DNA of 62,877 nucleotides from Streptomyces maremycinicus (GTDB taxonomy: Bacteria; Actinomycetota; Actinomycetes; Streptomycetales; Streptomycetaceae), in NCBI RefSeq assembly GCF_001184025.1, contig NZ_BBYG01000028.1, positions 1 through 62,877 on the forward strand. The letters run 5' to 3'. Positions 53,809 through 61,165 of the stretch are shown in pieces. The notes beneath the pieces are model-generated. The model was not told the origin of the DNA. It ran no database searches and was given only the letters and a program-made list of their open reading frames with translations. Every line of letters begins with the position of its first letter. Within the stretch, counting starts at the first letter, position 1. A program made the translations under genes and the position numbers.

Positions 53809-54594
53809 ATGACCGCGCCGATACCCAGGGACATCCCGGATCTGCCCGCGATCCCGCGGACCCACGCGCTCCTGCTCTCCTCCGTCCCCGCCTCCGCGGT
53901 GGTGACCCCCGCACGCCGTCCATTGGCCGCCGTCCTTCGCCTGCTCCTGGCCGGCACGGCGATCGCGGGCGTGACGCTCGCCTTCCTGCTCGGCAGCCCC
54001 TTGCGGGTCCTGAGTCACTTCGCGATCCAGAGCAACATCCTGTTGGCCCTGGTCACGCTGCTGTCCGCCCGCCGCGCGTGGACGGCCCGCCGCCCCCTCC
54101 CCGCCGCCCTGACGGGCGCCGCGCTCCTCTACGTCACGATCACCGGCCTGGTCTACCACCTGCTCCTGACGGACACGGCCGTCCCCTTCTCGGTGACCAG
54201 CACGACGACCGCCCCCACGGGCTGGCACATGGTCGCCGGAACCCTCATCCACACGGTGACGCCGGCAGCCGCCGTCCTGGACTGGCTGCTGCTCACACCC
54301 CCGGGCCGCATGCGCCTGCGCCGGGCCGCCACCTGGATGATCTACCCCGTGTCCTACCTGGCCTTCTGCCTCGCCCGCGCCCAGCTGATCCCCGCCGGCA
54401 CCCCGGGCCGCTACCTCTACCCCTTCTTCGACGTGGAGGCCCACGGCTACAAGCACGCCCTCGCCAACGCCCTCCTCCTCGGCCTCGCCTTCTACGCCCT
54501 CGCGGTCCTCCTCGTGGCCCTCGACCACGCCCGCCCGAACCCGATCAGCCACCGCGCCAAAACCGGATTTCGTCTCGGGCCACCGGTGGGCTAA
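53809..54594 (+). CDS. Pr6Pr-family six-helix membrane protein
   Basis: A 261-residue protein with six predicted membrane helices. Motifs typical of the Pr6Pr family are FAIQSNILLALVTLLSARR and TGLVYHLLL near the middle, HTVTPAAAVLDWLLL, and FPFFDV-like YLYPFFDVEAHGYKHAL. The family name refers to six conserved polar-helix segments; no function is known. ATG 53809 is probably leaderless. The tRNA-Pro promoter overlaps its 3' end. Confidence 0.85.
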   Translation: MTAPIPRDIPDLPAIPRTHALLLSSVPASAVVTPARRPLAAVLRLLLAGTAIAGVTLAFLLGSPLRVLSHFAIQSNILLALVTLLSARRAWTARRPLPAALTGAALLYVTITGLVYHLLLTDTAVPFSVTSTTTAPTGWHMVAGTLIHTVTPAAAVLDWLLLTPPGRMRLRRAATWMIYPVSYLAFCLARAQLIPAGTPGRYLYPFFDVEAHGYKHALANALLLGLAFYALAVLLVALDHARPNPISHRAKTGFRLGPPVG

Positions 54595-54597
54595 AGT
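54569..54597 (+). promoter_or_regulatory. Promoter of the tRNA-Pro gene
   Basis: TTCGTC (54569-54574) and TAAAGT (54592-54597) are separated by 17 bases, about 40 bases upstream of the mature tRNA. The promoter overlaps the end of the Pr6Pr coding sequence. Confidence 0.55.
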
Positions 54598-54636
54598 AAA
54601 CGACGTCGCCGCGACAAGCAGGACAAGCAGCGACAT

Positions 54637-54710
54637 CGGGGTGTAGCGCAGCTTGGCAGCGCGCTTCGTTCGGGACGAAGAGGTCGTGGGTTCAAATCCC
54701 GCCACCCCGA
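54637..54710 (+). tRNA. tRNA-Pro (anticodon CGG)
   Basis: A 74-base cloverleaf. The acceptor stem is CGGGGTG/CACCCCG with discriminator A. The anticodon stem is CTTCG/CGAAG with loop TTCGGGA, giving anticodon CGG. The T-loop segment GGTTCAAATCC is standard. No CCA is encoded. It reads CCG proline codons, which are abundant in this genome. A hairpin terminator follows 18 bases later. Confidence 0.97.
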
Positions 54711-54727
54711 CAGCTGAATAGCAGATC

Positions 54728-54760
54728 AGAGGGCCCTTACCGAATCGGTAGGGGCCCTCT
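54728..54760 (+). terminator. Terminator after tRNA-Pro
   Basis: AGAGGGCCCTTACCGA faces TCGGTAGGGGCCCTCT, with one wobble pair, just downstream of the tRNA. Confidence 0.8.
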
Positions 54761-54823
54761 GGCGTTGCTGCGTGCTTCGCCCTCCTGGGCCGGTTGTCGC
54801 GGTGGTCGCAGGTGCCCGGTGGG

Positions 54824-55351
54824 CTACCAGCCGAACTCAGGGGGGCCGACGACTTCGGCGTCGACCTGGGCCGCCAGCCATGCGGCACGCTCGTCATGCC
54901 CGGGTCGTGCATGGATGAAGACGGTGTGCTCGGGCGCCCATTCCTCGCAGTGAATCGTGTGGCTGTTGGACGCGACCTGCAACTCGGCGTACTTGTACTC
55001 CTCGTCCAGCCCCAGCTCCGGCACTGCCGGCCACGTCATGTTGTGCCACAGGATGTAGCACCTGGTGACGACCGTCCAGGATCGCAAAGCCTCTCGTGCC
55101 TGCGAAAGGGTCGTGGCGGGCCGGCTCACACTCGCGCGCCCGTCATCACCGGCTTCCCCGTACCAATCGACTGCCGCTTCCGGCGCGGCCTCCGTCAGAC
55201 GCCGCAGTTGATCGTCATCATGCGCCCAGGCATCCAGGTAGCAGCCGTCCGGGTCGTACCAGGACGCGACCGACAGCAACCTCTCCGCGAGCGTCAGCGC
55301 CTCGGTGAGGTCCGTGGTCCGCAGCACGGGCCAAGCATGTGTGTTCCCCAT
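54824..55351 (-). CDS. Hypothetical protein, accessory
   Basis: A 175-residue acidic soluble protein starting MGNTHAWPVLRTTDLTEALT. It contains WYDPDGCYLDAWAHDDDQ and HCEEWAPEHTVFIHARPGHD. No signal peptide or membrane segment is present, and I do not recognise a family. Codon choice is less GC-biased than in the core genes to the left. Its position directly after a tRNA gene suggests it arrived by integration. ATG 55351 is chosen because the upstream alternative at 55411 adds a basic leader with no better ribosome site. Confidence 0.7.
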   Translation of the reverse strand: MGNTHAWPVLRTTDLTEALTLAERLLSVASWYDPDGCYLDAWAHDDDQLRRLTEAAPEAAVDWYGEAGDDGRASVSRPATTLSQAREALRSWTVVTRCYILWHNMTWPAVPELGLDEEYKYAELQVASNSHTIHCEEWAPEHTVFIHARPGHDERAAWLAAQVDAEVVGPPEFGW

Positions 55352-55689
55352 GGCGGCATCCTGCCAGGGTGATCGTTCTGCCTGCCGGGCATTTGCGGTG
55401 GGCCGAGACACACGACATCAGGTGAACCCCGTCACGGCGAACGTCTACCGACCGGACGCACCGTCAGCCGCCGACCCCGATGAACGGGGCACGTCGCGAC
55501 TGGGTCCTCTGTTCCCGTTCCGCCAACGAATATGTCAGCTCGGCCTCGCCCAGCAGCGGCACCCCGACCAGAGGGTCAAGCCTGACCGGCTCATGATGGC
55601 GTTGATCTACGTCCCTCCGAACCCCGCCCTGGCATGCGGAGTTGTGGCAGTGGCGCACCCGTGGCCGGGAGGCGTGATCAGCTTGGGGG
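55352..55689. other. Non-coding or decayed accessory stretch
   Basis: A 338-base gap between two divergent hypotheticals. Minus-strand frames show fragments such as GEAELTYSLAEREQRT, but there is no intact gene with a plausible start. It may be gene remnant; no mobile-element terminal repeats are seen. Confidence 0.4.
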
Positions 55690-56154
55690 GTGGAGTCCAT
55701 CATCGCCAGCGCCATAGCCGTTCTCGGGACGCTGCTCGGGGCGGGGATCACCCTGGCGTTCCAGCAGCGCACCGTCGACAGGAGTCATCAGCTCACGCGT
55801 CGCGAGAAGCTTCGGCAGGAGCGGCTCGACGCCTACTCCAGCTACGCCGGCGCGTTGATCAACTACCGGCGCTGTCTGGTGCATCTGTGGTTCTGCGAGC
55901 ATGAGCAGTCGCCACCGGAGGACCCCGACGCGGTGCGTATCCGCGCCTACGACCTGCGCTCCAGCGCCCAGGAGGCCCTGTTCCGGGTGCAGATGCTGAC
56001 CGATGACGGGGGTCTGAGCCAGACCGCGGAAGACGTGCTCACGGCGGTCACGGCGCTGCCCAAGGTGGACAGCAGGGCCGAACTGGACGAGCTGAGAGCA
56101 CGGACCCGTGACGACATCAGCCGACTCGTCGGCTCGGCGAAACAGCACCTCTGA
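55690..56154 (+). CDS. Hypothetical membrane-anchored helical protein, accessory
   Basis: A 154-residue protein starting at GTG with MESIIASAIAVLGTLLGAGITLAFQQRTVD. One N-terminal membrane helix is followed by charged helices (REKLRQERLDAYSSYAGALINYR) and a C-terminal LDELRARTRDDISRLVG. Proteins of this layout (helix anchor plus cytoplasmic helical bundle) are common as unnamed accessory genes in streptomycetes. It was probably acquired with its neighbour after tRNA-Pro. Confidence 0.7.
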   Translation: MESIIASAIAVLGTLLGAGITLAFQQRTVDRSHQLTRREKLRQERLDAYSSYAGALINYRRCLVHLWFCEHEQSPPEDPDAVRIRAYDLRSSAQEALFRVQMLTDDGGLSQTAEDVLTAVTALPKVDSRAELDELRARTRDDISRLVGSAKQHL

Positions 56155-56188
56155 CGTGCTGGCGGAGAGGTCGCTCAGGACCCCTCGA

Positions 56189-56635
56189 TCACTGGCGTGA
56201 GGCGTTGTTGCGGGAGTTGTTCCGGGCGGTTCTCAGGGTGAGGGGGGTGCCGAGGGCGGTGATGGTGTATTGCCAGGATGCGCTGATGAGCAGGTCGGAG
56301 CGGTCGGCCACGGCCCAGGTGCGGCCTGCGAACAGGGGGATTCCCGTCAGGAGTTCCTCGTCGGCGGCGAAGCCGAGGCCGCTGATCTCGCCGCTGCCGC
56401 GTCGGCCGTCGGGCAGGCGCCAGGCGCCGTGGCACGGGCCGGCCCACTCGCAGTGCACGTAGCCTTCCGTCGTCGCCCGGTGTCCGTCGACGAAGCGGTA
56501 GGTGTTCCGCGCGGCGAACCACAGGGGAACTGCCAGGACGCACAGGGACAACAGCAACAGCGCCCGGTGCAACGGCCGCAGTCCGCGGAGCAGTTCGGCG
56601 GGCCAGGGCGACGAGCGCATGCCGTACCGGCTCAT
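56189..56635 (-). CDS. Small membrane protein of the SigE-type sigma operon
   Basis: A 148-residue protein. One helix (LHRALLLLSLCVLAVPLWFA, about 21-42) anchors an extracytoplasmic domain containing a close cysteine pair, HCEWAGPCHGAWRLPDG. It then runs through RRGSGEISGLGF and ISASWQYTITALGTPLTLR. I do not recognise the family. Its ATG overlaps the stop of the upstream membrane-protein gene by four bases, so it is the last gene of a three-gene operon with the sigma factor. Confidence 0.72.
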   Translation of the reverse strand: MSRYGMRSSPWPAELLRGLRPLHRALLLLSLCVLAVPLWFAARNTYRFVDGHRATTEGYVHCEWAGPCHGAWRLPDGRRGSGEISGLGFAADEELLTGIPLFAGRTWAVADRSDLLISASWQYTITALGTPLTLRTARNNSRNNASRQ

Positions 56636-57360
56636 CGGCTCTGGTCCCCGCGCGTCTGCGAGGCCTCGGGGGCCGCGGGTTGTATGCCGGTCGTCACCGC
56701 GATGCTGTCGCCGGGGTGGACCCGGTTGTGGAACCACCGGGCCTCCGCGGTGCCGAGGGCGATCACGCCGCCTCTGGCGTCGTAGTACCCGCGGGCCTTG
56801 ATGCTCGTGGCGAAGGTGCCGACGTAGAGCCGGCTGCCCTTCCCGTCGCGCAGCTCGACCGCGTGGGCGACGTTGACCACGGTGCGGCCCTTGGGGGGCA
56901 CGTCGGCGGCCAGTTCCAGCCGGACCGGCTTCGCGACCACCGTCATCAGGGTCGCGCCCGTGGACCCGGACGCCAGGTCTGGGGCCGAGAGGTCGAAGGT
57001 CGACAGGATCGGCATCACCCGGCCGGCGAACGTGAGGGCACGCGCGGGCAGGTCGAGCGTGCCGGAGAGGGCCATCGGGGTGGGGGTGGCGGTGGCCACC
57101 GGTGCCGGGGCGGAGGCCGAGGGCGCCGCGGCGGCGGGGGTGCGGCGCCCGGACGACGGTGCCGGGTCCTCGCCGAGGCGCAGGGTCAGGGCGGCGCCCA
57201 GCAGCGCGAGGGCCGCGGTGCCCGCGCCCAGGGTCGCGGCGGCCCGGCGACGGCGCCTGCGGCGTACCGCCCGGGCACGGGTGGCGGGGCCTCCGACGAT
57301 CGGAGCGGTCGCCCGGCCGGCGGCCAACTCCCGCAGCGCGGCGGACAGTTCATCGGACAC
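56632..57360 (-). CDS. Single-pass membrane protein downstream of the sigma factor (candidate anti-sigma)
   Basis: A 242-residue protein. A cytoplasmic stretch of about 40 residues (SDELSAALRELAAGRATAPI) ends in a poly-arginine stop. One membrane helix follows at about 45-63. A Pro/Ala-rich spacer leads to an extracytoplasmic beta-rich domain with SRLYVGTFATSIKARGYYDA and AEARWFHNRVHPGDSIAV. The layout fits a transmembrane regulator of the sigma factor, but no zinc motif or known anti-sigma domain is present. GTG 57360 overlaps the sigma stop, and AAGGAG lies eight bases upstream. Confidence 0.72.
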   Translation of the reverse strand: MSDELSAALRELAAGRATAPIVGGPATRARAVRRRRRRRAAATLGAGTAALALLGAALTLRLGEDPAPSSGRRTPAAAAPSASAPAPVATATPTPMALSGTLDLPARALTFAGRVMPILSTFDLSAPDLASGSTGATLMTVVAKPVRLELAADVPPKGRTVVNVAHAVELRDGKGSRLYVGTFATSIKARGYYDARGGVIALGTAEARWFHNRVHPGDSIAVTTGIQPAAPEASQTRGDQSR

Positions 57361-57865
57361 GGCGGCTCTCCTTCCGGACCGGCCCGTCGGCCTCGTCCCC
57401 CGCAAGTCGCTTCGCCAGCTCCGCCCGGCCCCGGGAGAGCCGCGCCTTGACCGTCCCCACCGGCGCGCCGGTCTCGGAGGCTACCTGCTCCACACTCAGG
57501 TCGCACAAATGGTGCAGGACGATCGCCATCCGCTGGGCCTGGGGCAGTTCGCGCAGGGCGGCCACGAGCGCGGTGTGCTCGGGGCCCGGCCCCGGGGTGG
57601 ATTCGGGCGGCGGGGTGCGCCGTACGAGTTCCAGCCAGCGCCTCGCGCGCCGCCAGCGGCTCACCGCCAGCCGCATGGCCACCGTGCGGATCCACGCCTC
57701 GGGAGCACTGTCCGACAGGAAGTGCTGTCGTCGGTCCCAGGCGCGTACGAACGCCTCCTGTACGACGTCCTGGGCCTCGCCGTGGTCTCCGGTGAAGGTG
57801 TAGAGCTGTCCGGTCAGCCGGGGGAACGCCGTCGCGTAGAAGGCGTCGAACTCTTCCTCGGTCAT
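57350..57865 (-). CDS. SigE-family ECF RNA polymerase sigma factor
   Basis: A 171-residue sigma factor. Region 2 includes FDAFYATAFPRLTGQLYTFT and EAQDVVQEAFVRAWDRRQHF; region 4 includes LPQAQRMAIVLHHLCDLSVE and VASETGAPVGTVKARLSRGR. It belongs to the actinobacterial SigE-type subfamily rather than to the cell-envelope sigma E proper. It directs RNA polymerase to a small regulon, probably including its own operon. ATG 57865 follows GGTGGGGG. The divergent intergenic region (57866-58121) separates it from a second, membrane-tethered sigma-like gene. Confidence 0.88.
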   Translation of the reverse strand: MTEEEFDAFYATAFPRLTGQLYTFTGDHGEAQDVVQEAFVRAWDRRQHFLSDSAPEAWIRTVAMRLAVSRWRRARRWLELVRRTPPPESTPGPGPEHTALVAALRELPQAQRMAIVLHHLCDLSVEQVASETGAPVGTVKARLSRGRAELAKRLAGDEADGPVRKESRRVR

Positions 57866-58121
57866 GCCCCCACCGGAATCTCCGGCCTCTCCTTGCAACC
57901 TGGTCACCTCCGCCGTGCGTACAGGTCGCGTAGCTCGCATCGATCGCGGCGAACCCACACACCGCGGCGAACACCTCGCACGCGTGCGGCGAGACGCGAT
58001 CCCACCGGGAAGACGGCGTACACGGGTTTCAGGCTCCCTCTTCCCTCACGGTGTCGGCTCACTGCCCGCTCAACCTACGTGCACGACCGCACGGTTGCTC
58101 CACCAGGAAGGACCCGCCCAG

Positions 58122-59201
58122 GTGCCACCGACCCCCGAGACGCTCCCCGTACCGCCGGTGCTCCCCGCCGCCCACGACTTCGCCACGTACGCCCGGACGC
58201 ACTGGTCCCGGCTGGTCGTGACGGCTCGGCTGCTCACCGACGACGCCGGTGCCGCCGAGGAACTGGCGCGGAGAACGCTGGTGCGGATGTGCGCGCGGTG
58301 GCGGCGCGTTCCGCGCAACGACGTGGACTTCCATGTACGGCGCTGCCTGCTGCGTCACCACCTGCGCCGGCTGCGCGGACGGCGCGCCGCACGCCGACGG
58401 GCCGTGCTGGTGCTGCGGATATGGGAAGGGCGCGCGGACGCGGAGATCGCCCAGTTGCTGGGCTGCTCGGTGGGGGCGGTGCGGGCCCGTGCCCGACACG
58501 GTCTGAAGGAGGCCGGCGGCGACCCCGGGCGGCTGCGCGAGGTGTTCGGCCGGGCCGCCCGGGACGTCGTCCCGTCCGAGGTACCGCTGGCCGGCCTGTG
58601 GGCCGAGGGCCGTGCCCGGCGACGCCGGCGCCTCGCCGTGGCCTCGGCCGTCTGCGCCGCGCTGCTCACCCCCGTCGCCCTCCTCGGCGCCGACCGGCTC
58701 GGGGGCGGCGGCGCGCAGGACGGGACGTCCGGGGCCCGGGCGGGGGGCGGCGGTCGTACGGCCACGAGCCCGGTCCGGATCGTGGCGCCGGGCGAGCGGG
58801 TGACGGTCGGGTCGGAGGTACGGCTGTGGCTGACGGCCGACGGGGGGCACTGGTCGGTGCCCCTCCCCGGGAACGACAGCGACCGCCCGCTCGACGAACC
58901 GGGTGTCACCCTGCGGGTGGACAGCGTGCACGGCGGGCTCTTCCTGTCCGGCCTCTTCCACGGCCTGCGCGGCGAGCCGGGCCGCGTCGAGGTGAGAAAC
59001 GGCGACGGCGGCAGGATCACCGCGAAGGTCCTCGTCCTGGCGGGCAGTCCGGGGTGGGGCATCTGGTACGCGAGCACGCCGCTGGCCAGGAAGGACATAC
59101 CGGCGTTCCTCGCCGTGGACGGGGACGACCGGATCGTCACGGTGTACGACGCCTCGGGCGGCGTCGCCGCACGGTCGGAGCGCGAGTGGTGGCGGATATG
59201 A
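58122..59201 (+). CDS. Membrane-tethered sigma-like protein with extracytoplasmic domain
   Basis: A 359-residue fusion. The N-terminal part (about 15-135) resembles an ECF sigma factor with a weak region 2 (AARLLTDDAGAAEELARRTL-type) and a clear region 4 helix-turn-helix, GRADAEIAQLLGCSVGAVRA. A basic patch (GRARRRRR) precedes one membrane helix near 168-188. Residues 215-359 form an extracytoplasmic beta-rich domain ending YDASGGVAARSEREWWRI. A sigma-type DNA-binding part joined to a membrane sensor would couple envelope state to transcription. GTG 58122 follows AGGAAGGA. Its stop overlaps the next gene by four bases. Confidence 0.75.
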   Translation: MPPTPETLPVPPVLPAAHDFATYARTHWSRLVVTARLLTDDAGAAEELARRTLVRMCARWRRVPRNDVDFHVRRCLLRHHLRRLRGRRAARRRAVLVLRIWEGRADAEIAQLLGCSVGAVRARARHGLKEAGGDPGRLREVFGRAARDVVPSEVPLAGLWAEGRARRRRRLAVASAVCAALLTPVALLGADRLGGGGAQDGTSGARAGGGGRTATSPVRIVAPGERVTVGSEVRLWLTADGGHWSVPLPGNDSDRPLDEPGVTLRVDSVHGGLFLSGLFHGLRGEPGRVEVRNGDGGRITAKVLVLAGSPGWGIWYASTPLARKDIPAFLAVDGDDRIVTVYDASGGVAARSEREWWRI

Positions 59202-61042
59202 AGGAGAGGGAGGGGAGGGAGGAGAGGGACCTCATGGGGAACGGGGGCCGGTCCATGGGCAGGGACGGGGACGGGGACGAGGGTGGGGCGGGCAAGGGGC
59301 CGGGGTCCACGCGTGGGGCGCGTGGAGCGGGCAAGGGACCGGGGTCCACGCGTGGGGCGCGGCGGTCTCGGGAGGGGACGGCGTCGGCTCGGCGGCACCG
59401 CGAGCGCGTGCCGTTGCGGATCCGGCTCCGGCGCAACCGGGGCCGACGGCTCCGCCGGCTGCTGCACGCCGTCCTCGCGCTGCTCGCGACGCTGTGTGCG
59501 GCGGCCGTCGTGGCGTACCACCTGACGTCCGTTCCGAAGCCGCACCCGGAGACGGTCACCCAGAGCACCGTGTTCCTCGACGCGGACGGCGCCTACCTGG
59601 GCCGGCGCGGGCCGGTCGACCGGCAGGACATCCCGTTGTCCGCGGTCCCCCGGCATGTGCAGGACGCGGTGATCGCCGCGGAGAACCGTTCCTTCCGTAC
59701 GGACAGCGGGATCTCGCCGCGGGCCATCACCCGGGCGATGCTGGCGACGCTGACCGGCGGCGACCCGCAGGGCGGCTCCACCATCACCCAGCAGTACGTG
59801 AAGAACGCGCTGCTGAGCCCGGAACACTCGTTGTCCCGCAAGGCGCGTGAGGCGCTCATCGCGATCAAGCTGGACCGCACCCGCACCAAGGACGAGATCC
59901 TCGAGGGCTATCTCGACACCGTGTACTTCGGGCGGGGTGCCGCCGGGATCCAGTCCGCCGCGCGCAACTACTTCGGCGTGGACGCGAAGAACCTGACCGT
60001 CGCGCAGGGCGCCGCTCTGGCGTCCATCCTCAACATCCCCTCGTACTACGAGAGGACGGGATCCGATCCGAAGGTGACCGCGAAGCTGGAGCACCGCTGG
60101 GAGTGGGTGCTCGACGCCATGGCCGCGAGCGGGAGCATCACGGCGAAGCAGCGGGCCGCGGCGCGGTTCCCCGCCTTCCGGTTCTATCCGCCGGGCGAGA
60201 CCGAGGGGCAGCGGCAGTACCTGATCGACGTCGCCGCGAAGGAGGCCGCGGACCGGCTCGGCATCAGCGAGGACCGGCTCGCGAGCGGCGGCTACAGCGT
60301 GACGACCACCTTCGACCTGGCGCTTCAGGACAGCACCGCACAACTGGCGCAGGCGCGTTCCGGGTCCGAGGGGGTACGGGTGCACACCGCCGTCGTGGGC
60401 ATGGTGCCCGGCGACGGAGCGGTGCGGCTGCTGTACGGGGGCTCGGACTACGCGCGGCAGTCCTTCAACGACGCGGTGAGCGGGGCCGTGGAGGCGGGGA
60501 CGGCCCTGGAACCGTTCGGCGCGCTGCGGCACGCGGGCGAGCCCTTGGACAGGCTGCTGAAGACCTCGGCGCCGACCCCGCTGAACCTGGCGTCGGCGTA
60601 CGCGACGGTGGCCGCGGACGGCAGGTACGCCACCCCGTACACCGTCGCCCGCATCACCCGGGAGGGCCGCACGGTCTACCGGGCGCGTCCCGACGTGCGG
60701 CAGGCGCTGGACGAGAAGGAGGCGCTGACGGCGGGCATGCGATCGGGGGCCGGGCCGACGCCCGTCGCCGTCGACGCCTCTGGTGCCGCGGGCTCGCCGG
60801 TGGTGAAGGGCTTCGCCGTCGCCGGGGCGGGCGGCGGGACCACCCGGCGGACCGTTTGGACCACCGGGTACGACAGCCGACTCGCTCTGACGGTCGCGCT
60901 GTTCGCCGACCGCGCGGGCCGCACGAAGGGAACGACGGTGCCCGCGCAGTTGCCGAACGACCCGGCACCGACAGAGTTCGCGCGGAGCGTGGCGGCGGGG
61001 GTCTGGGAGGCTGCCACGAAGGGCGGGCGGGGCGAAGGGTGA
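59198..61042 (+). CDS. Class A PBP-like transglycosylase with degenerate transpeptidase domain
   Basis: A 614-residue protein. A repeat-rich basic N-terminus (GKGPGSTRGAR twice) and one membrane helix near 90-110 are followed by a GT51 glycosyltransferase. The catalytic Glu is in VIAAENRSFRTDSG near 161, and GGSTITQQYVKN lies near 192, with YFGRGAAGIQSAARNYFG. In the transpeptidase half, the SxxK site reads GTALEPF. The region that should hold SxN is missing (about 100 residues shorter), and KTG reads AGAGGGTT. It should polymerise glycan but not cross-link. ATG 59198 overlaps the sigma-like gene; ATG 59234 has a better ribosome site (GGAGAGG). Confidence 0.88.
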   Translation: MKEREGREERDLMGNGGRSMGRDGDGDEGGAGKGPGSTRGARGAGKGPGSTRGARRSREGTASARRHRERVPLRIRLRRNRGRRLRRLLHAVLALLATLCAAAVVAYHLTSVPKPHPETVTQSTVFLDADGAYLGRRGPVDRQDIPLSAVPRHVQDAVIAAENRSFRTDSGISPRAITRAMLATLTGGDPQGGSTITQQYVKNALLSPEHSLSRKAREALIAIKLDRTRTKDEILEGYLDTVYFGRGAAGIQSAARNYFGVDAKNLTVAQGAALASILNIPSYYERTGSDPKVTAKLEHRWEWVLDAMAASGSITAKQRAAARFPAFRFYPPGETEGQRQYLIDVAAKEAADRLGISEDRLASGGYSVTTTFDLALQDSTAQLAQARSGSEGVRVHTAVVGMVPGDGAVRLLYGGSDYARQSFNDAVSGAVEAGTALEPFGALRHAGEPLDRLLKTSAPTPLNLASAYATVAADGRYATPYTVARITREGRTVYRARPDVRQALDEKEALTAGMRSGAGPTPVAVDASGAAGSPVVKGFAVAGAGGGTTRRTVWTTGYDSRLALTVALFADRAGRTKGTTVPAQLPNDPAPTEFARSVAAGVWEAATKGGRGEG

Positions 61043-61064
61043 CGCCGGTGGTGGCGCCGCACCG

Positions 61065-61099
61065 GCACCAGCACCAGCACCAGCACCAGCACCAGCACC
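61065..61099. repeat. GCACCA hexamer, nearly six copies
   Basis: The array lies 22 bases after the stop of the transglycosylase gene, immediately before a terminator hairpin. Confidence 0.9.
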
Positions 61100-61108
61100 G
61101 ATCGTGAC

Positions 61109-61150
61109 GCCGATGCCGACGCCGACGCCACCACCGGCGTCGGCATCGGC
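61109..61150. terminator. 15-pair hairpin between convergent genes
   Basis: GCCGATGCCGACGCC and GGCGTCGGCATCGGC are exact complements around a 12-base loop, between the transglycosylase gene and the oxidase gene. Confidence 0.75.
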
Positions 61151-61165
61151 GGTTCAGGGGGTGCG

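Noticed and set aside
56873..59197. N-terminal extension of the transglycosylase reading frame back to 56873
   Set aside because: The open frame upstream runs antisense to two real genes and out of phase with the sigma-like gene. The start at 59198 or 59234 explains the protein.
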